Assembly: GCA_020251025.1 (NCBI GenBank) | Contig: JADCDI010000001.1 | Coordinates: 121,038-185,037, forward strand | DNA from: Rhodobacter sp. | GTDB taxonomy: Bacteria > Pseudomonadota > Alphaproteobacteria > Rhodobacterales > Rhodobacteraceae | DNA: 64,000 bases | Reading direction: 5' to 3' | Shown: positions 1-10,931 of the stretch, one piece after another | How positions within the stretch are numbered: the stretch's first letter is position 1 | Layout: each line of letters starts with the position of its first letter | Notes under the pieces: model-generated | The model's database searches: none | Told to the model about the DNA's origin: nothing | The model's input: only the letters and a program-made list of their open reading frames with translations | Program-made: the position numbers and the translations under genes

Positions 1-129
1 ATGACCGTTCAGATCATGCATGAGCCGGGCGGAGAGGCGGGGGTGCTGTCAATCCGGTACAACAGCCTTGAAGACCTTGATCTCTTGTGTCGCGGACTGT
101 CCGTTCTGCCCCGCGACGGGTCCGTTTAG
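1..129 (+). CDS. parB: 3' end of ParB chromosome-partitioning protein (truncated by window edge)
   Basis: Open frame from base 1 to TAG at 127-129, ending ...GVLSIRYNSLEDLDLLCRGLSVL, typical of the ParB C-terminal dimerisation segment; adjacent hemW/rdgB/rph/hrcA order. The ATG at base 1 is probably internal. Confidence 0.7.
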   Translation: MTVQIMHEPGGEAGVLSIRYNSLEDLDLLCRGLSVLPRDGSV

Positions 130-1292
130 GGTGCCAGTTCCTCGGTAAGCCTGCGAATCACCGCATTCAGTACCATGCGGCCCTGCGGCGTAGTGCGCAC
201 CCGGTCGTGGTCCGCCGTGATCAAACCCAACGCACGAAGATCCATGAGCGCAGCCGGGGGCAGCGAGAGACCCGAAATTGCCTCAAGCCGCACAGGATCC
301 AGACCTTCATTCAGTCTCAGACTCATCAGGATATACTCCTGGGCCCTCTCAATTGGCGCGATCTCATCCCTCGGAAGCTCTCCCGTCCCGCATTTCTCGA
401 CCGCGTCAAGCCAGGCCCAGGGGTGTTTCATTCCTTCCGTTGCCCAGCGTCGCCCGTTCAGTGTCAGGCGGCCATGCGCACCCGGCCCCACGCCCGCATA
501 GTCGCCGCCCCGCCAGCAGTTCAGGTTGTGCTGCGATTGCGCGCCATCCCGGGCATGGTTTGACACCTCGTAGGCAGGAAGCCCGGCTGCCGCACAAAGG
601 TCCTGGGTAATCTCGTACAGCGCCGCAGACCGGTCTTCGTCCGGCAGCCCCTTCAGGCCGCCCCTTGCATGCCTGTCACCAAAGGCCGTGCCATCCTCGA
701 TTGTAAGCTGATACAGGGAAAGATGATCCACAGCCATATCCAGGGCGCGGGTCAGCTCCTGCGCCCAGTCTTCAGGGGCCTGATCCTGCCGAGCATAGAT
801 AAGATCGAAGCTGACGCGATCATAGCAGGCTCTTGCGATATCAAAGGCAGCGATCGCATCAGCCGCAGAATGCAGCCTGCCCAGCCGCCTCAGATCTGCA
901 TCGTTCAGCGCCTGAACGCCCATTGAGAGCCGATTCACGCCCGCTGCCCGAAACGCCCGGAACCGTCCGGCTTCGACAGACCCCGGATTCGCTTCCAGTG
1001 TCACCTCCCAGTCATTTGCCACCACCCATGTGGCACGGACCCTGTCCAAAATCGCACAAACAGCGTCCGGATCCATCAGCGACGGTGTACCCCCCCCAAA
1101 GAAGACCGACTGCAGGCGCAGCCCCGCAGTATTCCTGCCGACACGATCAATCTCTGCAAGATAGGCACGCAGCCAGCGCTCCTGATCAATCCGTTCGGCG
1201 ACATGGCTGTTGAAGTCGCAATAGGGGCATTTCGACTGACAGAAAGGCCAATGGATATAAAGCCCAAGGCCCGCATCGGTTTCAGGACCCAT
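126..1292 (-). CDS. hemW: Radical SAM heme chaperone HemW (coproporphyrinogen III oxidase-like)
   Basis: 388 aa, LYIHWPFCQSKCPYCDFNSH (CxxxCxxC), FFGGGTPSLM. Confidence 0.93.
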   Translation of the reverse strand: MGPETDAGLGLYIHWPFCQSKCPYCDFNSHVAERIDQERWLRAYLAEIDRVGRNTAGLRLQSVFFGGGTPSLMDPDAVCAILDRVRATWVVANDWEVTLEANPGSVEAGRFRAFRAAGVNRLSMGVQALNDADLRRLGRLHSAADAIAAFDIARACYDRVSFDLIYARQDQAPEDWAQELTRALDMAVDHLSLYQLTIEDGTAFGDRHARGGLKGLPDEDRSAALYEITQDLCAAAGLPAYEVSNHARDGAQSQHNLNCWRGGDYAGVGPGAHGRLTLNGRRWATEGMKHPWAWLDAVEKCGTGELPRDEIAPIERAQEYILMSLRLNEGLDPVRLEAISGLSLPPAALMDLRALGLITADHDRVRTTPQGRMVLNAVIRRLTEELAP

Positions 1293-1295
1293 CGC

Positions 1296-1670
1296 TCAGC
1301 CCTTGAATGCCGTGACTTCGATCTCGACCAGCATCTCGGGGCGAATCAGACCGGCAATCACCATGGTCGCTGCCGGACGAACGTCCCCAAGGGCTTCGGC
1401 AACCACAGGCACCAAGGCATCGACCAAACCTGCCTCAACCACCGTATACTGAACGCGAACGATGTCAGCCATCGAAAACCCTGCCTCATGAAGCACCTGG
1501 CGGATGGTCGTGAAGCAGGCCCGCCCCTGGGCCGCAATGTCCGGCTGGATTTGCATCGTGACATAGTCATATCCCGTCACACCGGCGACGAAACACCAGC
1601 CACCCTTCACCACGGCCCTCGAATATCCCATCGCCGATTCAAAGGGCGATCCTGTGGAAAGACGTTTCAT
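1296..1670 (-). CDS. RidA/YjgF family protein
   Basis: RidA-like sequence ...VFAGVTGYD...RPAATMVIAGLIRPEMLVEIEVTAFKG; ATG at 1670 overlaps the rdgB stop codon. Confidence 0.85.
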   Translation of the reverse strand: MKRLSTGSPFESAMGYSRAVVKGGWCFVAGVTGYDYVTMQIQPDIAAQGRACFTTIRQVLHEAGFSMADIVRVQYTVVEAGLVDALVPVVAEALGDVRPAATMVIAGLIRPEMLVEIEVTAFKG

Positions 1671-1678
1671 GTGAAACA
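1663..1678. promoter_or_regulatory. parS: parS-like palindrome
   Basis: CGTTTCATGTGAAACA (minus strand TGTTTCACATGAAACG), 14/16 to TGTTTCACGTGAAACA, about 1.5 kb from parB. Confidence 0.6.
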
Positions 1679-2275
1679 ACCCGCCACAAGCTTGCGGAAT
1701 GCCTCCGCGCGGTGGCTGATCAGGTTCTTATCCCAGCGTTTCATTTCCCCGAACGTAAGGCTGTGGCCGTCAGGCTGAAACATCGGATCATACCCGTGGC
1801 CCCGTGTCCCGCGTGGTGGCCACACCAGGATACCGTCCGCAAACCCTTGAAATATAACGTCTTCCCCGTCTGGCCAGGCCAAAGCAAGGGTGCAGCAGAA
1901 CCGTGCCCTCCGCGGATGATCCGCCCCGGCTTCCTCGACGGCGTCCCACGTCCGGCGCATTGCCATGCCGAAGTCGCGGCCTTGAGGCGTTTCTGCCCAA
2001 TCGGCCGTGTAGACACCTGGTGCCCCGCCCAGCGCCTCAACCTCGATCCCGCTGTCATCGGCAAGGGCAGGCATACCGCTGGCACGCGCCGCGGCATGCG
2101 CCTTTATGCGTGCATTGCCGATGAAGCTGTCTTCGGTTTCGACCGGTTCGGGCAGCCCAAGCGCCGCCGCAGAGACAACATCGACATCAAAGGGCTGAAG
2201 CAGTCTCTCGATTTCTTCCCGTTTTCCGGCGTTGTGGCTGGCAATCACCAGCCGCGGCTCTGTGAACTTGCGCAT
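1667..2275 (-). CDS. rdgB: RdgB/HAM1 non-canonical purine NTP pyrophosphatase
   Basis: VIASHNAGKREEIERLL; ALADDSGIEVEALGGAPGVYTADWA. Confidence 0.95.
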   Translation of the reverse strand: MRKFTEPRLVIASHNAGKREEIERLLQPFDVDVVSAAALGLPEPVETEDSFIGNARIKAHAAARASGMPALADDSGIEVEALGGAPGVYTADWAETPQGRDFGMAMRRTWDAVEEAGADHPRRARFCCTLALAWPDGEDVIFQGFADGILVWPPRGTRGHGYDPMFQPDGHSLTFGEMKRWDKNLISHRAEAFRKLVAGCFT

Positions 2276-2284
2276 ATCGCCCCC

Positions 2285-2998
2285 TCAGGCCAGCGCGGCC
2301 CTCTGCGCTGCCACCAGCCGGCCAATTCCCGCGTCCGCAAGGTCAAGCAACTGGCCCATTTCGACACGCGAAAACGTTGCACCCTCTGCCGACATCTGAA
2401 CCTCAATGATCCGGCCCCGGCCCGTCAGAACGAAGTTCCCATCCGTCCCGGCAGCGCTGTCTTCGGCATAGTCAAGATCAAGCACGGCCTGACCGGCATA
2501 AATGCCGCAGGATACAGCCGCGACATGATCGATGATCGGATCAGACACGATTGCACCTGCTTTCAGCAGTTTATTGACAGCCAGGCGCAAGGCAACCCAG
2601 CCGCCGGTAATGGCAGCACAGCGGGTGCCGCCATCGGCCTGGATCACGTCGCAGTCGATCACGATCTGGCGTTCGCCCAAGGCAACCCTGTCGACTCCCG
2701 CGCGAAGAGCCCGCCCGATCAGGCGCTGAATTTCCTGCGTGCGCCCTGATTGCTTGCCGGATGCCGCCTCTCTGCGGTTGCGCGTATTCGTCGCGCGGGG
2801 CAGCATGCCGTATTCGGCAGTAACCCAGCCAAGGCCGGTGTTCTTCAGGAAAGGTGGAGCCTTCTCTTCCAGAGAAGCCGAACATAGCACTTGGGTTTCG
2901 CCAATCCGGATCAGGCAGGACCCCTCGGCATGCTTCATGATCCCCGTCTCGATTGAAACCGGCCGAATTTCGCTTAAATCCCGTCCTGACGGTCGCAT
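2285..2998 (-). CDS. rph: Ribonuclease PH
   Basis: [34 protein letters not shown]...[13 protein letters not shown]. Confidence 0.96.
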   Translation of the reverse strand: MRPSGRDLSEIRPVSIETGIMKHAEGSCLIRIGETQVLCSASLEEKAPPFLKNTGLGWVTAEYGMLPRATNTRNRREAASGKQSGRTQEIQRLIGRALRAGVDRVALGERQIVIDCDVIQADGGTRCAAITGGWVALRLAVNKLLKAGAIVSDPIIDHVAAVSCGIYAGQAVLDLDYAEDSAAGTDGNFVLTGRGRIIEVQMSAEGATFSRVEMGQLLDLADAGIGRLVAAQRAALA

Positions 2999-3125
2999 GG
3001 GCTGGGCTCCTTTGATGCCGCAGTCAGATACCCGCCCCTGCCCCGGCGATGCAAGCCCGATTGACGCAACCGGCCCCGGCCCCTTACCGTCGGGTCCCCC
3101 AGCAAAGACACGCCCCGTACCCGAT

Positions 3126-4196
3126 ATGGCAGATAACCCAAGCCTTCTTGCCGAAATGAACGACCGCTCGCGCGAGGTTTTCCGCCGGGTCGTCGAGGGC
3201 TACCTTGCCTCAGGCGATCCTGTCGGATCCCGCACCCTGACACGCACGATGCAGGAGAAGATCAGCGCAGCAACAATCCGCAACGTGATGCAGGACCTCG
3301 AGTATCTGGGCCTGCTGGACAGCCCCCATGTTTCTGCCGGCCGGATACCCACACAGCTTGGTCTGCGCATGTTTGTCGATGGCCTTATGGAAATCGGTGT
3401 GGTCGCCGACGCAGACCGCGAAAAGATCGACGCCAGCCTTGCTGCAAATGACCGCGACATGCCCGCCTTGCTGGACAAGATCGGCGCGACCCTGTCCGGG
3501 CTTACCCAAGGTGCCAGTCTTGTGCTGACCCCGAAGCGGCAGGCACCGATCCGGCATATCGAGTTTCTGAGCTTGTCCCCCGACCGCGCCCTTGTCGTGC
3601 TGGTCTTCGCCGACGGTACGGTCGAAAACCGCATCTTTACCCCGCCCGCCGGCCAGACGCCTTCTTCGATGCGCGAGGCTGCGAACTTTGTGAATGCCTT
3701 GGCCGAAGGACGCACCCTGGGCGACCTGCGCCAGAAGATCAGCCAGGAAATCTCCCAGCGCCGGCAAGAGATTGACACGCTGGCGCGCGATCTTGTCGAA
3801 AGCGGTATGGCCCTTTGGGAAAACGCCGGAGAGCCGCACGAACGGCTGATCGTGCGCGGGCGGGCAAACCTGATCGACGAAACAGCCGAAGTGCAGGATG
3901 TGAACCGGATTCGCCGCCTTTTCGATGACCTCGAACGCAAACGCGACATCGCCGAGTTTCTTGACCTCACCGAACAGGGCGAGGGGGTGCGGATCTTTAT
4001 CGGCTCGGAGAACAAGCTTTTCTCGCTTTCGGGTTCCTCTCTGGTGGTCTCTCCCTATATGAACGCAGACCGCAAGATCATCGGTGCGGTCGGGGTCATT
4101 GGCCCCACGCGGCTTAACTATGGCCGCATCGTGCCGATTGTCGATTATACGGCTCAGTTGGTCGGAAAGCTTGTTTCTGATCGCGGCAAGGGATGA
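3126..4196 (+). CDS. hrcA: Heat-inducible transcriptional repressor HrcA
   Basis: [38 protein letters not shown]...[18 protein letters not shown]; internal ATG chosen within ORF 2739-4196. Confidence 0.93.
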   Translation: MADNPSLLAEMNDRSREVFRRVVEGYLASGDPVGSRTLTRTMQEKISAATIRNVMQDLEYLGLLDSPHVSAGRIPTQLGLRMFVDGLMEIGVVADADREKIDASLAANDRDMPALLDKIGATLSGLTQGASLVLTPKRQAPIRHIEFLSLSPDRALVVLVFADGTVENRIFTPPAGQTPSSMREAANFVNALAEGRTLGDLRQKISQEISQRRQEIDTLARDLVESGMALWENAGEPHERLIVRGRANLIDETAEVQDVNRIRRLFDDLERKRDIAEFLDLTEQGEGVRIFIGSENKLFSLSGSSLVVSPYMNADRKIIGAVGVIGPTRLNYGRIVPIVDYTAQLVGKLVSDRGKG

Positions 4197-4203
4197 AGGA
4201 CAG

Positions 4204-4758
4204 ATGACAAAAGACGGCAACATACCCCAGGATCAGCAATTGGCCGAAGATATCGCCGAAGATATGGCCGATTCCGTAGATGCCTTCACGGCAGAGCTGG
4301 AACAGCTTCGCGCAGAGCGCGACGAATTGAAGGAACGCTTCATCCGCGTCCTTGCCGATGCCGAGAACGCGCGCAAGCGCGGCGAGCGCGACCGGCGCGA
4401 AGCCGAACAATACGGCGGCTCGCGTCTGGCCCGTGACATGCTTCCCGTTTACGACAATTTGCGGCGCGCCCTCGATGCCGCCACCGACGATCAGCGCCTT
4501 CAGGCCGCCGCGCTGATCGAAGGGGTGGAATTGACGATGCGCGAGCTGACCAATGTCCTGACCAGGCATGGCGTCAAGCCGATCTCTCCGGCAATCGGTG
4601 ACAGCTTCGATCCGCAACAGCATGAGGCGATGTTCGAGGCCCCGCTTCCGGGGACCCGGGCGGGCCAGATCATTCAGGTGATGACCGAAGGGTTCCTGCT
4701 GCATGATCGCCTGCTGCGCCCGGCTCAGGTGGGCGTTTCGTCAAATACCCAAGACTGA
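4204..4758 (+). CDS. grpE: GrpE nucleotide exchange factor
   Basis: RFIRVLADAENARKRGERDR...LARDMLPVYDNLRRAL; ATG at 4204. Confidence 0.92.
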   Translation: MTKDGNIPQDQQLAEDIAEDMADSVDAFTAELEQLRAERDELKERFIRVLADAENARKRGERDRREAEQYGGSRLARDMLPVYDNLRRALDAATDDQRLQAAALIEGVELTMRELTNVLTRHGVKPISPAIGDSFDPQQHEAMFEAPLPGTRAGQIIQVMTEGFLLHDRLLRPAQVGVSSNTQD

Positions 4759-4854
4759 CGCAGGCTTCAGGGCAACAAACGGGCCTATGCGCCGCCCTCT
4801 GCGCCTCTGGCGCGCATCTTCCGGCGGCGTTCTTGCAGGCACAAGCAGGCAGGA

Positions 4855-7500
4855 TCAGTGCCGGATCATGCTGCGCAGTTCGTAGATCAGGCGCAGGGCG
4901 TCCATCGGGGTCAGATCGTCCGGGTGAATTCCGCTCAGGCGCGCCTCGACCTCAGACGGTTCAGGCCTGGCGGGAGCTGCCCGTGCAGGCGCAGCCCGGA
5001 ACAGCGGCAAGTCATCGACCAGCGCCGCAGGGCGTGACCCGCCGGCGCGGTCACCTGATTCGAGCGTTTCCAGGATCGTGCGGGCGCGTTCGATGACGGC
5101 GGCGGGAAGTCCCGCAAGCTTGGCAACCTGCACGCCATAGGACCGATCCGCAGCCCCTTCCCGCACCTCGTGCAGGAAGATGATCTGGCCATCCCACTCC
5201 TTGACGGTGACGGTCGCGTTTTCCAAGCCGGGCAATTTGCCTGCCAGGGCCGTCATCTCGTGATAATGCGTGGCGAACAGCGCACGGCAGCGGTTGACGT
5301 CGTGCAGATGCTCCAGCGTGGCCCAGGCGATGGACAGACCGTCATAAGTGGCGGTCCCCCGCCCGATCTCGTCCAGAATGACCAGCGCCCGGTCATCGGC
5401 CTGGTTCAGGATCGCTGCCGTTTCCACCATCTCGACCATGAAGGTGGACCGCCCTCGTGCCAGGTCGTCCGATGCGCCGACCCGGCAGAACAGCTGGCTC
5501 ACCAGCCCGATATGGGCCCGCGTCGCCGGAACAAAGCTTCCGGCCTGTGCCAGAAGGGCAATCAGGGCATTCTGGCGCAGGAAGGTGGACTTTCCCGCCA
5601 TGTTGGGGCCTGTCAGCAGCCAGAGTGCCGGCGTCTCTGCGGTTGTCAGCACACAGTTGTTGGCAACAAAGGTGCCGCCGCCCTGACGGCGCAGCGCGCG
5701 TTCCACCACCGGGTGGCGGCCCCCGGTGACCCAGAAGGCGCGACTGTCCGTCACCACAGGCTCGACCCAGCTCTCTGCCGCAGCAAGGTCGGCCAGGGCC
5801 GCAGTCAGATCAATCTCGGCCAGGGCGCGCGCCGTCGCGGCGATCTGCCCCGCTGAAGCAAGAATTGCTGATTTCAGGCCATCATAGAGCCGCTTTTCAA
5901 TTTCAAGCGCATGATTTCCGGCGTTCAGGATGCGTGTCTCAAGGTCTGACAGCTGCACGGTGGTGAACCGCAGCAGATTGGCTGTCGTCTGACGGTGGAT
6001 GAAGGTCTCCGACAGCGGGGGCTTCAGCATCCGCTCTGCATGCAGGTCCGTTGTTTCTATGAAATAGCCCAGAACGTTGTTGTGCTTGATCTTCAGGCTC
6101 TGGATGCCGCTCAGCGCGGCATAGTCCGCCTGAAGCGCGGCAATCACGGCGCGCCCCTCGTCGCGAAGGCGGCGTGCCTCATCAAGGGCGGGGTCGTGGC
6201 CTGCCGCAATAAAGCCGCCGTCCCGTGCCAAAAGCGGCAGATCCGGGACCAGGGCGGCCCCCAGCATGGCGATCAGCGCAGAATGCCCGGTCAGCTCTGC
6301 TGCCGCCCGCGCCAGCAGCGGCGGTGCATCTTCAAGGCGCGCGGCCACTGCCTCTGCCACCGCAAGACCGGTGCGGATCGCGCCCAGATCGCGCGGTCCC
6401 CCCCGATCCAGGGCCAGCCGCGACAGTGCGCGGTCGATGTCCGGAACCTGACGCAGGTCGGACCGCAAGCCATCGCGCCGAAGGCCCTGTTCTGCCAGAA
6501 ACCGCACTGCGTCAAGCCGTGCCTGGATCACGCCAAGGTCACGCGATGGTCCGGAAAGCCGCCGCTCCAGCAGGCGCGCGCCGGCGGCCGTGACTGTCCG
6601 GTCCACGGCGGAAAGCAACGACCCCTCGCGCCCGCCAGCCAGGCCGGCGGTGATTTCCAGATTGCGCCGTGTGGCGGCATCGATCTGCATCGTGTCGCCC
6701 TGTGTCTCGGCCACAGGGGGGCGCAGCAAGGGAAGTTTGCCGCGCTGCGTCAGATCAAGATAGTCAACGATAGCGCCCATGGCAGACAGATCCGCCCTGT
6801 CGAAGGTGCCAAAGGCGTCCAGCGTGGTGACCCCGAACAGGATGCACAGCCGCCGCTCTGCCGCCGCGCTGTCAAAGCTGGACCGCGCCAAAGTCGTGGC
6901 TGCGGCACCCGAATCCGCAACCAGTTCAGACCATGCGCCTTCGCGCGCCTCGCTCAGCAGAACCTCGCGCGGGGCAAGCCGGGCAAGTTCGGGCCCAAGG
7001 CGCAGCGGCGGGCAGGACATCACACGGAATTCCCCTGTCGAGATGTCAACCCAAGCCAGGGACGCCCCCTCGCGCACCTCGGCCCAGGCGGCCAGAAAAT
7101 TGTGCCGCCGGGCATCCAGAAGGCCGTCTTCCGTCAGGGTTCCGGGGGTAACGAGGCGGACCACATCGCGGCGCACCACGGATTTGGATCCGCGTTTGCG
7201 CGCCTCGGCCGGGTCTTCCATCTGTTCGGCAATCGCCACCCGAAAGCCCTTGCGGATCAGCGTCAGCAGATAGCCCTCGGCAGAGTGCACCGGAACGCCG
7301 CACATCGCGATGTCTTCGCCCAGATGCTTGCCCCGCCGCGTCAGCGCAATATCCAGGGCCTCGCTTGCCGCAACGGCATCATCAAAGAACATCTCGTAGA
7401 AATCGCCCATCCGGTAGAACAAAAGCGCGCCCGGGTTGGCGGCCTTGATCTCCAGATATTGCGCCATCATCGGCGTGACGCTGTCTTCGGCCAATTGCAA
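4855..7500 (-). CDS. mutS: DNA mismatch repair protein MutS
   Basis: 881 aa; [55 protein letters not shown]. Confidence 0.98.
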   Translation of the reverse strand: MQLAEDSVTPMMAQYLEIKAANPGALLFYRMGDFYEMFFDDAVAASEALDIALTRRGKHLGEDIAMCGVPVHSAEGYLLTLIRKGFRVAIAEQMEDPAEARKRGSKSVVRRDVVRLVTPGTLTEDGLLDARRHNFLAAWAEVREGASLAWVDISTGEFRVMSCPPLRLGPELARLAPREVLLSEAREGAWSELVADSGAAATTLARSSFDSAAAERRLCILFGVTTLDAFGTFDRADLSAMGAIVDYLDLTQRGKLPLLRPPVAETQGDTMQIDAATRRNLEITAGLAGGREGSLLSAVDRTVTAAGARLLERRLSGPSRDLGVIQARLDAVRFLAEQGLRRDGLRSDLRQVPDIDRALSRLALDRGGPRDLGAIRTGLAVAEAVAARLEDAPPLLARAAAELTGHSALIAMLGAALVPDLPLLARDGGFIAAGHDPALDEARRLRDEGRAVIAALQADYAALSGIQSLKIKHNNVLGYFIETTDLHAERMLKPPLSETFIHRQTTANLLRFTTVQLSDLETRILNAGNHALEIEKRLYDGLKSAILASAGQIAATARALAEIDLTAALADLAAAESWVEPVVTDSRAFWVTGGRHPVVERALRRQGGGTFVANNCVLTTAETPALWLLTGPNMAGKSTFLRQNALIALLAQAGSFVPATRAHIGLVSQLFCRVGASDDLARGRSTFMVEMVETAAILNQADDRALVILDEIGRGTATYDGLSIAWATLEHLHDVNRCRALFATHYHEMTALAGKLPGLENATVTVKEWDGQIIFLHEVREGAADRSYGVQVAKLAGLPAAVIERARTILETLESGDRAGGSRPAALVDDLPLFRAAPARAAPARPEPSEVEARLSGIHPDDLTPMDALRLIYELRSMIRH

Positions 7501-7833
7501 ATCCCCCCATCCGGAGGGAGCCTACAAAACCACACCCCGCGCGGAAAGCGGCATTTCGCAGCCTGCCCGCCGCCGCGCACGGGTTCCGTCAGGATGCTGC
7601 GCAACTGCGGGGGCGGGGGGGTTGACGGCGATCCGGAACCTAGGCCCCAAGACTGTCAATCATGCTGGCCGCGCCCAACCTATGGGGCAGGGCGGTGAAA
7701 CCCTTGCAGCACCAGACGACATCAGGGGGCCGGGCGGCAAGGTCGGCGGTCCATGTGTCGCTGCCCTCAGGGTAAGGCAGGCCGGGGCGGCGCAGGCCCG
7801 GCCGCAGGCATCGAGACCGAACGCCTTCCTGGC

Positions 7834-8475
7834 CTAATTGCCGACCGCGGCGGGCCCCCACAGCTGGGTTAGCCGCGCGTCCCTGCCGCAGGCTGCGCGG
7901 TAAAGCTTGTAGGCCGATGCCTTGGTGCGCGGACCAAAGCGGGTGATGATGATGTCCCCGCTTTTGTAGTAATCCTGATGATAGTCTTCGGCGGCATAAA
8001 ACGGGCTGGATGGCAGGATTTTCGTCGCAATCGGGGTGCCCAGTTGCTGCTCTGCCTTCGCACTTGCGGCTTGCGCCGCCGCACGTTCGGCCGGGCCGTT
8101 CACGAAGATCGCGGTGCGATAGCTGTCGCCCCGGTCACAGAACTGTCCGCCCGCATCGGTCGGATCGATTGATCGGAAAAACCGCTCCAACAGCTCGGCA
8201 TAGCTGACCCTGGTCTCATCATAGGTGATCTGCACCGCTTCATAGTGCCCTGTGCCGCCTGCGGTGACCTGTTTGTAGGTCGGACTGGCCGTGGTGCCGC
8301 CGGCAAAGCCCGAGACAACCGATGTCACGCCCGGCACGGCTTCGAAATCCTTCTCGACGCACCAGAAGCAGCCCCCGGCCAGAACGGCCGTCTTCTGCTC
8401 CGCCTGGGCTGCGCCCAGCCCCAGCCAAAGTCCCAAACCCAGCCCAAAAACGGCCTCTTTCACCCGGATCTTCAT
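7834..8475 (-). CDS. msrA: Peptide-methionine (S)-S-oxide reductase MsrA with predicted signal peptide
   Basis: [50 protein letters not shown] (GCFWC motif); ATG at 8475 chosen inside a longer ORF. Confidence 0.92.
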   Translation of the reverse strand: MKIRVKEAVFGLGLGLWLGLGAAQAEQKTAVLAGGCFWCVEKDFEAVPGVTSVVSGFAGGTTASPTYKQVTAGGTGHYEAVQITYDETRVSYAELLERFFRSIDPTDAGGQFCDRGDSYRTAIFVNGPAERAAAQAASAKAEQQLGTPIATKILPSSPFYAAEDYHQDYYKSGDIIITRFGPRTKASAYKLYRAACGRDARLTQLWGPAAVGN

Positions 8476-8616
8476 TACAACTCTCCCCAGTGGCGCTAGG
8501 ATGGGATGGCAGGGGCCCGGCGTCCATTCACCACGCCGTGTGTCACGCAAGGGTGATCGCCCCCCCTTGGCCCCGCCCCGCCGCAGCGATAGCCTGCCCC
8601 GAAGCGCGGAGGTACC

Positions 8617-9516
8617 ATGACCGATCACATATTCAGCCACCAGGCCAAGGAAGACGCCCGAAACGAGGCGATCCTGATCTATGTCAACGGGCGCATCCTG
8701 CCAAAGGCCGAGGCTGTGGTTTCGGTCTATGACGCCGGTTTCATGCTGGGCGATGGCGTATGGGAGGGGATCCGGCTCTACAACGGCCGCTGGGCCTTCC
8801 TGGACGAGCACATCGAACGTCTGTTCGAGGCGGCAAAAGCCATCGATCTTGACATCGCGATGACGCCGGATCAGGTAAAATCCGCCTTGTCAGAGACACA
8901 AAAGGCCAATGGCATGACGACCGATGCCCATGCCCGCCTGATGGTGACGCGCGGGGTCAAGACGCGGCCCTTCCAGCATCCGAAGCTGTCGCAGCGTGGC
9001 CCGACCGTGGCGATCATCATGGAACATTCCCGCCCCGAACTGCCGCGTCCGATCCGCCTTGCCACCGTTCCCCACATGCGCGGCCTGCCGATGACGCAGG
9101 ACCCGAAGCTGAACAGCCACAGCAAGCTGAACTGCATCCTGGCCTGCATCGCTGCCGAAAAGGCGGGCGCGGATGAGGCGCTGATGCTGGATGTCCATGG
9201 GTTCGTGAACACGACCAACGCCTGCAACTTCTTCATCGTGCGCAAGGGTCAGGTCTGGACCAGCACCGGCGACTACTGCATGAACGGTATCACGCGGGGC
9301 AAGGTCATCGCGCTGTGCCGCGACAATGGTATTCCAGTGTTTCAGCGCAATTTCAGCCTTGTTGATGTCTATTCCGCTGAAGAGGCGTTTCTGACCGGCA
9401 CCTTCGGCGCGCAGACACCCGTGGGTGTGGTCGACGGGCGCCGGATCGGCACCGGGCAGATGGGGCCGATGACCGAACGCCTGCGGACACTTTACAAGGC
9501 ACTGGTGGCCGCATGA
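8617..9516 (+). CDS. Class IV PLP aminotransferase (branched-chain / D-amino acid aminotransferase-like)
   Basis: [52 protein letters not shown]. Confidence 0.88.
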   Translation: MTDHIFSHQAKEDARNEAILIYVNGRILPKAEAVVSVYDAGFMLGDGVWEGIRLYNGRWAFLDEHIERLFEAAKAIDLDIAMTPDQVKSALSETQKANGMTTDAHARLMVTRGVKTRPFQHPKLSQRGPTVAIIMEHSRPELPRPIRLATVPHMRGLPMTQDPKLNSHSKLNCILACIAAEKAGADEALMLDVHGFVNTTNACNFFIVRKGQVWTSTGDYCMNGITRGKVIALCRDNGIPVFQRNFSLVDVYSAEEAFLTGTFGAQTPVGVVDGRRIGTGQMGPMTERLRTLYKALVAA

Positions 9517-10259
9517 CCGGCGCGGCCCCCAGGCGCATCGCGATGTGGTCCGGCCCGCGCAACCTGTCCACGGCGCTTCTTTACAGCTTCGCCGCGCGCG
9601 GGGATTGCGCGGTTTGGGACGAGCCGTTCTATGCCGCCTATCTGCGGGCAACCGGCATCGCCCATCCCATGGCGCCCGAAATCATCGCCGCGAACGAGGT
9701 GGACCCGGCACGGGTCGCTGCCGCCTGTATCGGCCCTGTTCCGCAAGGTCAGAGCCTGTTTTACCAAAAGCACATGACGCTGCACATGATCCCCGGCTTT
9801 GACCGGTCATTCATGAAGGCTTGTGACAATGTGTTCCTGATCCGCCACCCCGCGCGGGTCGTGGCAAGCTATGCCAGGAAACGCGAAAATCCCACCCTGG
9901 CCGATATCGGCTTTGTGCAGCAGGCGGCGTTGTTCGATGAGGTGGCACAGCAGCTTGGCCGCGCGCCCCTGGTGATCGACAGCGCCGACATTCTGGCCAA
10001 CCCGCAGGGCGCGCTTTCGGCCCTGTGCGCGGCGCTGGAAATTCCCTTCACCGCGCGCATGCTGCACTGGCCCGCCGGACCAAAGCCCTATGACGGCACC
10101 TGGGCACCGCATTGGTACAACGCGGTTCATCAGTCCACGGGATTTGGTGCCGCAGAGGGTGAGTTGCCCGTGCTGACCGGCGCGCCAGCAGACTTGGCGG
10201 AAGAGGCACTGCCGCATTACCTGCGCCTCAAGCAGGTCAGCCTTGTGCCCCAGCCTTGA
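9513..10259 (+). CDS. Sulfotransferase-like P-loop protein
   Basis: MWSGPRNLSTALLYSFAARGDCAVWDEPFY (PAPS-like loop), FLIRHPARVVASYARKR; ATGA overlap with upstream aminotransferase. Confidence 0.75.
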   Translation: MTGAAPRRIAMWSGPRNLSTALLYSFAARGDCAVWDEPFYAAYLRATGIAHPMAPEIIAANEVDPARVAAACIGPVPQGQSLFYQKHMTLHMIPGFDRSFMKACDNVFLIRHPARVVASYARKRENPTLADIGFVQQAALFDEVAQQLGRAPLVIDSADILANPQGALSALCAALEIPFTARMLHWPAGPKPYDGTWAPHWYNAVHQSTGFGAAEGELPVLTGAPADLAEEALPHYLRLKQVSLVPQP

Positions 10260-10331
10260 CGCCAAAGGCAGTCGGCGATAAATCACGCGTCACGTGACAG
10301 ATGACTCCCTGATTGCCACCGGTTTGACTGC

Positions 10332-10622
10332 ATGCTCGATCCTGACCGCATATCTGGCCGTGCCCTCAGACGTCTTGTTGAAGCGGGCGATGGATCGGGG
10401 ATTCGGCCAGACTGGCTTCCAAAGGTGAAGCGCATCCTGTCCGCGCTGAACGTCGCCACCGCACCCGAGGAATTGAACATGCCATCCTATGGCTGGCACA
10501 GGTTGAAGGGAAACCGAAGCGATACGTTTTCGGTTTCCGTCTCCCGAAACTGGAGAGTGACATTCAAATGGGACAAAGACGGCCCTTTCGATGTTACGCT
10601 GGAGGATTATCATGGAAGCTAG
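10332..10622 (+). CDS. higB: HigB/RelE-family toxin
   Basis: KRILSALNVATAPEELNMPSYGWHRLKGNRSDTFSVSVSRNWRVTFKW, typical HigB; overlaps HigA-like gene. Confidence 0.85.
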   Translation: MLDPDRISGRALRRLVEAGDGSGIRPDWLPKVKRILSALNVATAPEELNMPSYGWHRLKGNRSDTFSVSVSRNWRVTFKWDKDGPFDVTLEDYHGS

Positions 10623-10929
10623 CCCGGGCGCGCTGCCCTTTGCACCCCCTCACCCCGGCGAATATCTGCGCGAAGATATCCTGCCCGCGCTCGGCATGAA
10701 CGCAACGCAGCTTGCCGCCCATCTGGGTGTGTCGAAGCAGACGATCTCTGGCATTCTGGCTGAAAAGCGCGCTGTATCAACAGATATGGCGATCCGCCTT
10801 GGTCAGGCGTTCAGGAACGGCGCGCGGTTCTGGCTTGCCCTGCAGATGCAGCATGATCTCTGGCTCAGCGAACGCAAGGGTAAGCCAGCGGTCAAACCCC
10901 TGGATTGGGAAGGCGGCATTGCCGCCTGA
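10612..10929 (+). CDS. higA: HigA-family antitoxin (HTH XRE)
   Basis: HPGEYLREDILPALGMNATQLAAHLGVSKQTISGILAEKRAVSTDMAIRLGQAFRNGARFWLALQMQHDL; ATG at 10612. Confidence 0.9.
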   Translation: MEASPGALPFAPPHPGEYLREDILPALGMNATQLAAHLGVSKQTISGILAEKRAVSTDMAIRLGQAFRNGARFWLALQMQHDLWLSERKGKPAVKPLDWEGGIAA

Positions 10930-10931
10930 CC

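Noticed and set aside
2739-3125. N-terminal extension of the hrcA ORF
   Set aside because: Upstream 129 codons overlap rph antisense; HrcA homology begins at the ATG at 3126.
5995-7698. 567-aa plus-strand ORF opposite mutS, and similar long shadows (13018-14487 -, 34280-35275 +, 35368-36984 +, 56009-57424 -)
   Set aside because: Antisense open frames in high-GC DNA; translations show no recognisable motifs and lie fully over well-supported genes.
7640-7861. 73-aa minus-strand ORF between mutS and msrA
   Set aside because: Overlaps the msrA end, no RBS or family recognised; could be a relic but cannot be supported.
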